A stretch of DNA of 34,546 nt. Source: Draconibacterium orientale (GTDB lineage: Bacteria; Bacteroidota; Bacteroidia; Bacteroidales; UBA1556). Location: assembly GCA_020718275.1 (NCBI GenBank), contig DYSI01000020.1, positions 1-34,546 of the forward strand. Reading direction: 5' to 3'. The notes under the pieces were generated by a model. It had not been told where the DNA came from, did no database searches, and worked only from the letters and a program-made list of their open reading frames with translations. Both the position numbers and the translations under genes were made by a program. This document shows positions 18,422 to 26,888 of this stretch, one piece after another; position 1 is the first letter of the stretch; each line of letters opens with the position of its first letter.

Positions 18422-19873
18422 TTACTGTATTACTGAGAAGTCCACTCTACGATTAGCATGATCTCTTGGGAATAACAAGAACTCTTCACCATTAGGTTGT
18501 GTTTCTAATCTTGACCCTTCAATTCCGTAATCTTTTATGAGGATATTCTTTATTTTCTCACATCGACGAGTACTAAGGTCGTCATTATAAGGATTTGTAC
18601 CATGTTTATCGGTATTCCCTGAAATCAATATTCTGGATTCTGGGTACATTTTCATATACAATGCAACGTTTATTATGTTAAATTCTCCAGTCGAATCCAC
18701 CACTGTTTTATCAAATTCAAAGAAAACAGGGGAGAAGAAAATAGCTGGGGCTCCGCGCATTGGTTTACGGTTATTGCCGGTACCATTGGTATTAGGTTTA
18801 GTAGGAGTGCCGTTATTTCCACCACCATTAAGATTATTTTGAGGATAATCATTACCTTGGTTACGAGGCTGGGCGTTGCGAGCTATTATTGGCTCACCTG
18901 TTACAGAATCTGGGTACATTATGGCAATACCTTGGAAGTTAACGATTGAACCTTTAGGGCTGAGTAATTCCAAATCTCTACAATTTGGCACCTTATCATT
19001 ATCATCATCCACAGTGGAAGTATCGCAAGGATCTATCTTGTTTTCTTGGCAGCATTTTTCAGTTTCTTCAATGTTGTTGCCCATATCTACAATTTTTTCT
19101 TCTATAGAGCGCATATAATCTGGTTTTGGATTCCACTTATAAGCTTCTTCAAGTTTCCCAAATGTGTAGTGAACTCCTAAAGCAACATGACTATAATTGT
19201 CTAATTCAGATAAAGTTACTATTTTGGAGTCTAAATTATCAACCGGAGTGTTCTGAACACCTATTTCTAAATAAACATCGAGGTGGTTGCTAATTCTATA
19301 GGCAAAATCCATCCCTACATTAAAACAAGAGGTGATTTTCATCTTATCTTTATTACCTTGGGCATCGTATCCAACATAATTGGTGATATTATCATTCAAA
19401 TCATATGATATCGAATGATACCCAAAGAAACCAGCTCCAACGTATAAGGTAGCATTCCATTTTTTGTTATACATATAAGGTGCTACTAGATTGGTCATAT
19501 TTACAGTGAAGTCAAGCGAAAGGTCGCGAACATCAGCCTCAAACCAATTGTCAGCTCTTTCTGAAAACATCTTTCCCATTGTGAAATTTGAGCGGATTCC
19601 GAATCTTTGATTAAACTCCCGACCACCTTGTATGTCAAACATCCAATTGAATTTACCTTTTTTACCAGTTCCAGGAAAATAGGTGTGTTCCGCCAAGTCT
19701 CCATAAAATTGATAAACGCCAAAAGCGCCTCCAATATACCAGCGATTATACTCAGTGAAAGTAGTGTCTGTCCAAGGTACTTGACTAACAGACGTTTGAG
19801 CATAGGAGCTTTTGGTATATAAGCTGCTAACTCCGATTAGTAACAGGGTAAATAATAGTGTTATTTTTTTCAT
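18422..19873 (-). CDS. OmpA-family outer membrane protein
   Basis: Signal peptide MKKITLLFTLLLIGVSSLYTKSSYAQ; N-terminal barrel; TSP3-like DTSTVDDDNDKVPNC; N/G-rich linker; OmpA domain ILISGNTDKHGTNPYNDDLSTRRCEKIKN...HANRRVDF. Confidence 0.92.
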   Translation of the reverse strand: MKKITLLFTLLLIGVSSLYTKSSYAQTSVSQVPWTDTTFTEYNRWYIGGAFGVYQFYGDLAEHTYFPGTGKKGKFNWMFDIQGGREFNQRFGIRSNFTMGKMFSERADNWFEADVRDLSLDFTVNMTNLVAPYMYNKKWNATLYVGAGFFGYHSISYDLNDNITNYVGYDAQGNKDKMKITSCFNVGMDFAYRISNHLDVYLEIGVQNTPVDNLDSKIVTLSELDNYSHVALGVHYTFGKLEEAYKWNPKPDYMRSIEEKIVDMGNNIEETEKCCQENKIDPCDTSTVDDDNDKVPNCRDLELLSPKGSIVNFQGIAIMYPDSVTGEPIIARNAQPRNQGNDYPQNNLNGGGNNGTPTKPNTNGTGNNRKPMRGAPAIFFSPVFFEFDKTVVDSTGEFNIINVALYMKMYPESRILISGNTDKHGTNPYNDDLSTRRCEKIKNILIKDYGIEGSRLETQPNGEEFLLFPRDHANRRVDFSVIQ

Positions 19874-19881
19874 ATGTAGTT

Positions 19882-20031
19882 GTTTATACGCTTGAATTTT
19901 CAATTGTGTATCTTTAACGGTGCTATGTAAAGATTTGTTTCAATTTTGAAACGCAAGTTTATACGCTTGAATTTTCAATTGTGTATCTTTAACGGTGCTA
20001 TGTAAAGATTTGTTTCAATTTTGAAACGCAA
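19882..20031. repeat. Perfect 75-bp tandem direct repeat (2 copies)
   Basis: gtttatacgcttgaattttcaattgtgtatctttaacggtgctatgtaaagatttgtttcaattttgaaacgcaa at 19882-19956 and again, identical, at 19957-20031. Confidence 0.98.
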
Positions 20032-20058
20032 AGGTACGAACATTTATAAAAAAAACAA
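20029..20058 (-). promoter_or_regulatory. Bacteroidetes promoter for the OmpA-family gene
   Basis: Minus strand TTG (20056-20058), 19-nt spacer, TACCTTTG (20029-20036). Confidence 0.75.
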
Positions 20059-20083
20059 CTGTGATTTATATTCCTTTTTATTA

Positions 20084-20091
20084 TATATTTG
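20084..20091 (+). promoter_or_regulatory. -7-like box (TATATTTG) for the divergent barrel/SPOR gene
   Basis: Matches TAnnTTTG 42 nt before the ATG at 20134. No clear TTG -33. Confidence 0.4.
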
Positions 20092-20133
20092 CCCTTGAAA
20101 AAATACCATTAATCTAATTCCTTGTTTTTACTT

Positions 20134-21915
20134 ATGAAAAAGATTTCAATTTCATTTTTTGTCGCATTGTTTTTGTTAATTTCAGGCTTTGTCATGGCTC
20201 AAACAGGCTCCAATACCGATCAAAATTCTCCAAAAGTTTACTTATGGAAAACAAGTGCAAATCTGGGAAGTAGTCTCCTTTGGGGTGATGCTGCATCAAG
20301 TGATAATCCTTTTAGTAGGTGGTTTAGCCCTGAATCTCAATTAACTGCAGGTCTAACTTTAAATAGAAAACTCACCAATACTTTTTGGTTGCAAGCTTCT
20401 GTTCAGAAAGGTTGGTTTTATGGTGAACGGAGTAAATGGACTGGTGATGTTTACCACCCAATCGTAACTTCCAAAACAAGCTTTATTGATTATCATCTAG
20501 GATTAAATGTGGATTTTACTTCCTTGTTTGGTTTTAAACCTGATAGATTAATCACGGTATATGGATTCGGAGGGATAGGATTAGTGCAGTATAATGCTGA
20601 AAGTTTTGCTGATGCGGTCTCCTATGATGTTGTGAAAGATAATGCCATTATCATACCTTGGGGTGGGGGGGTTCGGCTACGGCTGAATGAACGTTGGAGT
20701 ATTTATGGCGAAAGTAATTTTCGTAATACGCTTGTTGATGATATTGATGCTTATGTCGGTGGTGGAACTGATGTGAACGATATTTATTCAATCACTGGCT
20801 TTGGACTAACTTACGATTTCGGAGTCAAAAGAGAGAAAAAACCAAAAATTATTGTTAGTCCTGTTAAACCGGATACTACATTGGCAGAAGCCCCTGTACC
20901 AGTAGACATTTTATTCAATACAAATCTTCCTACTGAAATTGTTTCTAATGCAAGCTATGATGTTTCTTCGTCTATTGATTTAGGTGCACTCAGCACTAAA
21001 GCAGCCTATTTAATTACCATTCCTGAAGACTTCTATATCACTAATGTAAAGGTAGAGGGAGCAACTGTTCAACAAGACTTAAATATTATTAAAATTACTT
21101 GGGACGCTTTAATAAGCGACAAACAAACAATTTCGTATAATCTTGCGACTGGGGGGTTGGAAAAGGAACAATATATTATCGCAAGTAGTATTGAGTATAG
21201 TGAAAATAACGAGCACAAAGTTAAGTTCTTTAATAATAGATTAAATGTGAATGTAGCGGTTGTTGCTACTAATAACCAAAAACCGAACGACAATATTGGT
21301 GAAGTTATTTCAACCGATAACCAGACTACCACGTCTGTAGGTAAAAATCAAGGGAATGAAAGCAAGCCAACTTTGCAAACGCCTGTTTTAGAATACAGAG
21401 TTCAAGTTGCTGCCGTTTACGGTGGAACAACCTCTATTAAAATGTTAAATAAAAAGTATGGCCTTACTGAAGAAATATATGAGGATTTAAGTAAAACTTC
21501 CAACAAATACACCGTCGGTAAATTCAGTAGCTACGGGGAAGCAATTCGTAGTTCAGCTTTAACTAAAGTACCTGGCTCTTACGTTGTTGTATTTAAAGAT
21601 GGAAAATATATTGGACTACTTGAACAAACTAATCCTGATGTAATGGATCAGAACGGTATCTATCCAGAAGGGGAGACCTTCAAAATTCAAATTGCAGCCT
21701 CAAAGGGTAGAACTTATTCAATTGCGAAACTTGCATATAAATACGGTGTAGCTGAAAGTGACATTACTGAAGACGAAATTGCAGGCTGGTATCAGTACAC
21801 ATTGGGTAAATTTAGAAGCGCTGAAGAGTCAATGGAAATGCTAAAGCAGATAAAAAGTAAACTTCCACAAGCCTATTTGGTTAAATTTATGAATGGTAAA
21901 CGAGTCCCGAGATAA
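20134..21915 (+). CDS. Outer-membrane beta-barrel protein with two C-terminal SPOR-like repeats
   Basis: Signal peptide MKKISISFFVALFLLISGFVMAQ; barrel region; tandem C-terminal units YRVQVAAVYGG...KYTVGKFSSYGEA and FKIQIAASKGR...QYTLGKFRSAEES. Confidence 0.75.
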   Translation: MKKISISFFVALFLLISGFVMAQTGSNTDQNSPKVYLWKTSANLGSSLLWGDAASSDNPFSRWFSPESQLTAGLTLNRKLTNTFWLQASVQKGWFYGERSKWTGDVYHPIVTSKTSFIDYHLGLNVDFTSLFGFKPDRLITVYGFGGIGLVQYNAESFADAVSYDVVKDNAIIIPWGGGVRLRLNERWSIYGESNFRNTLVDDIDAYVGGGTDVNDIYSITGFGLTYDFGVKREKKPKIIVSPVKPDTTLAEAPVPVDILFNTNLPTEIVSNASYDVSSSIDLGALSTKAAYLITIPEDFYITNVKVEGATVQQDLNIIKITWDALISDKQTISYNLATGGLEKEQYIIASSIEYSENNEHKVKFFNNRLNVNVAVVATNNQKPNDNIGEVISTDNQTTTSVGKNQGNESKPTLQTPVLEYRVQVAAVYGGTTSIKMLNKKYGLTEEIYEDLSKTSNKYTVGKFSSYGEAIRSSALTKVPGSYVVVFKDGKYIGLLEQTNPDVMDQNGIYPEGETFKIQIAASKGRTYSIAKLAYKYGVAESDITEDEIAGWYQYTLGKFRSAEESMEMLKQIKSKLPQAYLVKFMNGKRVPR

Positions 21916-22005
21916 TATTTTTGTTCTGTAAATCACGGTGACTACTTATATTTTAAGGTGATTCTGTAGTTAAAAAAATTATTTTTTTAATACAATTACT
22001 ATTTA

Positions 22006-22013
22006 TAACTTTG
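22006..22013 (+). promoter_or_regulatory. -7-like box (TAACTTTG) upstream of the OmpA-like/TPR lipoprotein
   Basis: TAnnTTTG match 70 nt before the ATG. -33 not evident. Confidence 0.4.
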
Positions 22014-22082
22014 CAAACTATTTAAAAGATAAATACATAAAGGAATTAAATTAATAAGTTAGATAATTAAAACAAACTAAAG

Positions 22083-23768
22083 ATGCGTAATTTTAGAACA
22101 TTATTGGTAATGCTGTTGGCAATTTTCGTAGCCAGTTGTGGTAGTTTGAAAATGCCAGACCCTTTTCATGTTAACCCTAATCCATTGGTAAATAAAGGTG
22201 GTAAGGTTAGTTTTACTGTTAATGATACGATTCCACCAAAAGGTTTTCCCAAGAAGGAAATCGTAAAAGTGGAGCCTTATCTCAAATATGAAGGTGGCTC
22301 ATTAGCACTAAAACCGCTTCTCCTTAAAGGAGAAAAAGCTCAAGGCGAAGGAATTGTTATAGGTTATAAAACGGGTGCTCCAATGACTTACACCGACGTT
22401 TTTGATTACAAACCTGAAATGCAAACCTCCGAATTATGGGCTAAAGTTACCTCATTAAAAGGTGGAAAAGAAACTCCAATTACTGATGTTAAAATTGCCT
22501 CAGGTATTGTAATTACCTCTACACGAGTTGGTCGTGGCGAAAGTGTTCAACTCGCCCCTCATGCTTATGTTAAAGAAACAATCATTTCCTCTAAGTCTAC
22601 CCTTTATTTCGAATACAATCAATCTAGTTTAAATACCAACCTAAAATTAAATAAGGATGGAAAAACCGCTATTGATGAAATGCTTGGTTTCCTTTCAAAA
22701 GGATATAAAATAAAAGATTTTAGTATTGCTGCTTGGGCTTCACCAGAAGGAGAATTAACCCTAAATCAAGAATTATCTGACGAACGTGGTGCAACCGCTA
22801 AGAAATTTATTGAAGAGAGATTGAAAAAAGCTAAAGTAAATATGGGTGATGTTAAACTTAATGTTACTTCTAAAGGTGCTGATTATGATGGTTTCATGAC
22901 TGCTCTAAACGCTTCTAATATTGAAGATAAAAACACAATTTCTAACGTTATTAAATCACAAGCTAACAAATCAGCTCGTGAGCAACAAATTAGAAATATG
23001 ACCGTAATTTATAAAGAAGTAGAAGATATGCTATCGGTGCTTCGTAGAGCTGATTTTGTTATTAACTGCTACGAACCAAAACGTACTGATGAACAAATCG
23101 CCGCATTATCAACCACCTATGTAGATAGCTTGACTTTAGAAGAGATTCTTTATGCTGCTACTCTAACTCAAGATCTTAATACCCAATTAAAAATCTACAA
23201 AGCTGCCATCGCAAAAAATAACCAATGCTGGAGAGCTTATAATAATGTTGCTGCAATCGATATTAAGTTAGGTAATGTGGAAGAAGCTGCTCAATTCCTC
23301 GAAAAAGCTAGTTCTCTGAAATCTGGTCAAGGGGTAGTTGAAAACAATATGGGTGTTTTAGCTGCTTGGAATAAAGACTATGTAGCGGCTAAAAAACATT
23401 ATGATGCAGCTCAAGCCGCTGGTGTTGATGTTAAATACAATATGGGCGTTATTAAAATGTTAAATGGTGACTTCGGTGCTGCCGAGGCTGCTTTTGGTAG
23501 CAAAACTTGTGATTATAATCTAGCCCTAGCCCAATTTGAAAATGGTAAAACTGCTGAAGCTACTAAAACTTTAGATTGTTCTGAAAAATCAGGTGAGGTG
23601 TATTATTTACTAGCTGTAATTGGTGCTCGTACTAACAATACTTCTATGGTTGTTACCAATTTGCAAAAAGCTATTGAAGCTGTACCTGCTTATAAAAATG
23701 AAGCTAAAAAAGATAAAGAGTTTTGTAAAATGAAAACAAGTAGCGATTTTCAAAATTTGCTTAACTAA
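22083..23768 (+). CDS. Lipoprotein with OmpA-like and TPR-like regions
   Basis: Lipobox-like LAIFVASCGS; OmpA-like LYFEYNQSSLN...IAAWASPEGELTLNQELSDERGATAKKFIEERL; TPR-like C-terminus. Confidence 0.75.
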   Translation: MRNFRTLLVMLLAIFVASCGSLKMPDPFHVNPNPLVNKGGKVSFTVNDTIPPKGFPKKEIVKVEPYLKYEGGSLALKPLLLKGEKAQGEGIVIGYKTGAPMTYTDVFDYKPEMQTSELWAKVTSLKGGKETPITDVKIASGIVITSTRVGRGESVQLAPHAYVKETIISSKSTLYFEYNQSSLNTNLKLNKDGKTAIDEMLGFLSKGYKIKDFSIAAWASPEGELTLNQELSDERGATAKKFIEERLKKAKVNMGDVKLNVTSKGADYDGFMTALNASNIEDKNTISNVIKSQANKSAREQQIRNMTVIYKEVEDMLSVLRRADFVINCYEPKRTDEQIAALSTTYVDSLTLEEILYAATLTQDLNTQLKIYKAAIAKNNQCWRAYNNVAAIDIKLGNVEEAAQFLEKASSLKSGQGVVENNMGVLAAWNKDYVAAKKHYDAAQAAGVDVKYNMGVIKMLNGDFGAAEAAFGSKTCDYNLALAQFENGKTAEATKTLDCSEKSGEVYYLLAVIGARTNNTSMVVTNLQKAIEAVPAYKNEAKKDKEFCKMKTSSDFQNLLN

Positions 23769-23790
23769 TTAGAAAAGTTTATAAAAAATT

Positions 23791-23829
23791 AAGAGGCGGA
23801 TTCGGAAGAATTCGCCTCTTTCTTTTTAA
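23791..23829 (+). terminator. Rho-independent terminator after the OmpA-like/TPR lipoprotein
   Basis: AAGAGGCGGATTC-ggaa-GAATTCGCCTCTT near-perfect stem followed by T-rich tract. Confidence 0.85.
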
Positions 23830-23885
23830 ACTAATTAGCTTTGCTTGGATGAACCTTTGCATACTAGAGTCAGTGGCTCGTTTTT

Positions 23886-24254
23886 TTATTTCTTGAATAT
23901 AAAGTAAACAGCCAAAATTAAAAAAACAAAACCAATCAAGTGATTTATTTTGAAGGTCTCAGTTTTGAAAAAGATTAATGTAAAAGCCATGAATACGACA
24001 AGGGTAATAACTTCTTGAATTACTTTAAGCTCAACTAACGAAAATGGACCACCATTTTCGTTAAAGCCAATTCTGTTGGCTGGTACTTGGAAGAAATACT
24101 CGAAGAGTGCTATCCCCCAACTGAATAGTACAATTCCTAACAAACTTAGTTTTGCAAACCATGAATATTGGGCAAATTTTAGATGCCCGTACCATGCCAA
24201 GGTCATAAAGGTGTTGGATAAAATCAAAAGGGAGATGGTAATGATTGCTTTCAT
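23886..24254 (-). CDS. DMT family protein (DUF486)
   Basis: Short multi-TM protein with LSNTFMTLAWYGHLKF and WGIALFEYFFQVPANRIGF. Confidence 0.88.
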   Translation of the reverse strand: MKAIITISLLILSNTFMTLAWYGHLKFAQYSWFAKLSLLGIVLFSWGIALFEYFFQVPANRIGFNENGGPFSLVELKVIQEVITLVVFMAFTLIFFKTETFKINHLIGFVFLILAVYFIFKK

Positions 24255-24255
24255 C

Positions 24256-25248
24256 TTAACTGTGTAATACTCTTTGTTTTAATGTTTCAATATTAGTGAA
24301 TGCCTTTCTGAAAAATTGGTATCTGAGCTTTTCTGACACTTTACTCATTGGAGTGGCTTTTTTAATCATATTGTTCAACCATTGCTCCGAAAGATTGCAG
24401 TAGGTTTTGTTTAATGTGGAAATTGTACTAAAGCTCATGTGTCCTAGATAAACACTTTTTGTATTGCCTAAGTCAACCAATACGCAATTATTGCCGATCT
24501 CTATTTCGCTAAAATATAGTTCATAATAAGCCTTCTGTCCTGATTCACTGGTACTGCCTATGAGTTTATGCCCAACTTCAGCTTGTAGTTGAATGTCTTT
24601 CAGAAGTTGGGCTAATTCTGATAATACATTAATTACTAGTTCATTGTTTTCAAATCTGCCTGATTCCCAGAAAAACTCTATTTGCTTTATTACGCTGTAA
24701 TAGGTGGTGTCAGTCCATATTTCTATTGAGGGTATCTCTAAATAGGTTTCAAAAATTTGTCTTCCTCCATTTTTTAATTGTTCAGGTATTGAGTTCTGTG
24801 AAAACTTTTTGCCCTCGCTATCATTATTATTTAAGATGGCTTCCATCCAATAGAATATTTTAAAAGCTCCGAGCAAAGGGTATTTATAATTATAGAAAAT
24901 GGGAATATCCTCGCAAGCATAGGTAATTTTATGTTGCTTTGCGTTCCTTATCAAGTTCAAATCCTTTATCATAACCTCTAAATAGGTGTTGAAACTTTCA
25001 ATTTTGTTTTCGAGCTTCAAATATGAAAAAGTGACTGAATTGATGTCTATCTCATCGAAAACATCAAATGAAATTTTGAAATTTCTACATAACTTTGTGA
25101 CTTCATCAATGGTTAGTTGCGTTGATCCACGGATTCGACGGTAGGCACTATCTTGTGAAATCTCTAATATTTCAGATAACTCATTTACTAAACTGGCATT
25201 AGCTGGTAGTATATCCTCTATTTTCTTTAAAAAGTCGTTTTGTGTCAT
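24256..25248 (-). CDS. HTH-type transcriptional regulator (XRE-like N-terminus, Bacteroidetes-type C-terminus)
   Basis: N-terminal HTH-like LVNELSEILEISQDSAYRRIRGSTQLTIDEVTKLCRNFKIS. Start chosen at MTQNDFLKKI. Abuts the DUF486 gene. Confidence 0.75.
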   Translation of the reverse strand: MTQNDFLKKIEDILPANASLVNELSEILEISQDSAYRRIRGSTQLTIDEVTKLCRNFKISFDVFDEIDINSVTFSYLKLENKIESFNTYLEVMIKDLNLIRNAKQHKITYACEDIPIFYNYKYPLLGAFKIFYWMEAILNNNDSEGKKFSQNSIPEQLKNGGRQIFETYLEIPSIEIWTDTTYYSVIKQIEFFWESGRFENNELVINVLSELAQLLKDIQLQAEVGHKLIGSTSESGQKAYYELYFSEIEIGNNCVLVDLGNTKSVYLGHMSFSTISTLNKTYCNLSEQWLNNMIKKATPMSKVSEKLRYQFFRKAFTNIETLKQRVLHS

Positions 25249-25255
25249 AAAATGT

Positions 25256-25334
25256 TTTGCAAATTTTAATAATTTGTATAGTATTATTTGCAAAAATTGC
25301 AAAAAAAATCGAACGCAAAGTCATTTTTTGCAAA
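25256..25334. repeat. Four TTTGCAAA-type palindromic boxes upstream of the HTH regulator
   Basis: TTTGCAAA at 25256-25263, 25287-25294 and 25327-25334; ATTGCAAA at 25296-25303; start-to-start offsets 31, 9, 31. Confidence 0.6.
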
Positions 25335-25531
25335 ATAAAGTTCTTATTTCTGAATTTTTATCCTAGATGCGATGCGTAAATGTTGCAATATCAATGTTTT
25401 AGATGTAATTGATTGCTTAGCTTCGTTTGCATAAATTAATTGATTAAATCGATGGAGTGCAGTATTCCGTTTTTATATGCTCTGATTTGGCTATAAGTTT
25501 GCTTCCTCATTAACCCTCTAATCTAAGCATT

Positions 25532-26713
25532 ATGAAAACAAGAATTACTAATTACAAGAATCATAAATCAATCAAAGCTCGATCACAAAGTGATTATCAT
25601 AGGATTTTGGCAATTTTGTTTTTTATGTTTTTTGTGTTTTATTCCAGTCAAGTCCTTAAAGCACAGGGAACTGAAGGTGTAAAGCCAAGCATCGCGGTAA
25701 TTAATATTGATTGTAAAGGGCTCTCAATGGATATGAAACTTATGACCAGTTTGGTAGCCTTGGAGCTGGAGCGAATCAATAAGTTTGAAGTAATTGATAA
25801 ATATGACGTTTTAGCTCATTTGAAAGAAAATGGTATAGATGTAAATACTCCTTATGGTAAGACTGATTTAATCCGAATTGGAAAATTGTTATCGGTCGAT
25901 AAGATTTTAAGCGGTAGCGTTGAAAAATTCGGTGATAAATTCATTGTGGTTTTGAGAATAGTAGATGTAGCTTCTTCTACAATCGAAAAGGCTGATGTGA
26001 TGGAGTATTTAGATCAAGAAGCCGATATTCAGGTGATGATAAAAATTTCTATCAATAATATTTTGGGCTTACCCAATGACCAAAATACAGTGGATATGTT
26101 ATCCAATTTTAATCCCCCAATATCGAATACTCAAACTAAAATAAATTTAAACGGACCTAGAGTGGGTACCTACGCAACTTTTGGAACTGCCGGTGATCGA
26201 TTACAAGCCCCAAAGGATTCTGGCGGTTTTGATATGTTTTTGCTATCGGCAGTGATTGGTTATCAACACGAAGTTCAGTTTATTAGTTCAGGCGATTTTC
26301 AAGGGTTATTTGAGTTTATTATCTCAGGTTCTGGCTTTGAAGCGGGAATGTTTATTCCTTCATTTTCTACCATGATTGGTTCTAGATTTAATAAGGTTGG
26401 TTTTGAATTTGGAATTGGACCCACTTTTCGATTGGTGAAAACCGCTCGAGGAGCTTATATCAATAATCAGTGGTATTACGAAAATAACCTGCCTACTGAT
26501 CAAGTAAGCTATACATTAGAAGAGCGCATCGACTCTAAAGGTATGCTAAAACCTAGTACTGGATTGATTGTGGCAGTTGGTTATACCTTTCGCTCAGGAT
26601 ATTTGAATTTTCCTATCAATCTTTACTGGTCGCCACGCAAGGATGGTCATGTGGTTGGTTTATTATGTGGTTTCAATTCTGCCAAGACTAAACGGAAAAT
26701 TAAAAATGATTAA
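25532..26713 (+). CDS. CsgG-like N-terminal domain fused to a beta-barrel-like C-terminus
   Basis: SIAVINIDCKGLSMDMKLMTSLVALELERINKFEVIDKYDVLAHL...IGKLLSVDKILSGSVEKFGDKFIVVLRIVDVASSTI resembles CsgG/LpoB-type domains; glycine/aromatic-rich C-terminus. Confidence 0.65.
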   Translation: MKTRITNYKNHKSIKARSQSDYHRILAILFFMFFVFYSSQVLKAQGTEGVKPSIAVINIDCKGLSMDMKLMTSLVALELERINKFEVIDKYDVLAHLKENGIDVNTPYGKTDLIRIGKLLSVDKILSGSVEKFGDKFIVVLRIVDVASSTIEKADVMEYLDQEADIQVMIKISINNILGLPNDQNTVDMLSNFNPPISNTQTKINLNGPRVGTYATFGTAGDRLQAPKDSGGFDMFLLSAVIGYQHEVQFISSGDFQGLFEFIISGSGFEAGMFIPSFSTMIGSRFNKVGFEFGIGPTFRLVKTARGAYINNQWYYENNLPTDQVSYTLEERIDSKGMLKPSTGLIVAVGYTFRSGYLNFPINLYWSPRKDGHVVGLLCGFNSAKTKRKIKND

Positions 26714-26741
26714 TCAATCTGGCTATTAAATGCAAAAAAAA

Positions 26742-26783
26742 ACCGAAATTTGGATAGGCAATCGTCCAGATTTCGGTTATTTT
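26742..26783. terminator. Terminator hairpin between convergent genes
   Basis: ACCGAAATTTGGA...TCCAGATTTCGGT stem with one non-Watson-Crick pair, A-run before and T-run after. Confidence 0.8.
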
Positions 26784-26888
26784 TGGAATATAAAGTTATT
26801 GAAGGCAATCTTTTGGTAACTCCATTATTTGCAATAATGTGTTTGCAAAAAAAAGATTCTGATCCCGCTTAGTGTTTAATTGTATTGG

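Noticed and set aside
19501-19803. - ORF in another frame inside the OmpA gene
   Set aside because: Alternative-frame ORF nested in a well-supported CDS.
19882-20031. CRISPR-like interpretation of the 75-bp repeats
   Set aside because: Only two directly adjacent copies without spacers, and no cas genes nearby.
26822-26852. TTTGCAA-like pair in the convergent intergenic region
   Set aside because: Only partial matches in an A/T-rich tract, with no start codon downstream; not treated as operator sites.
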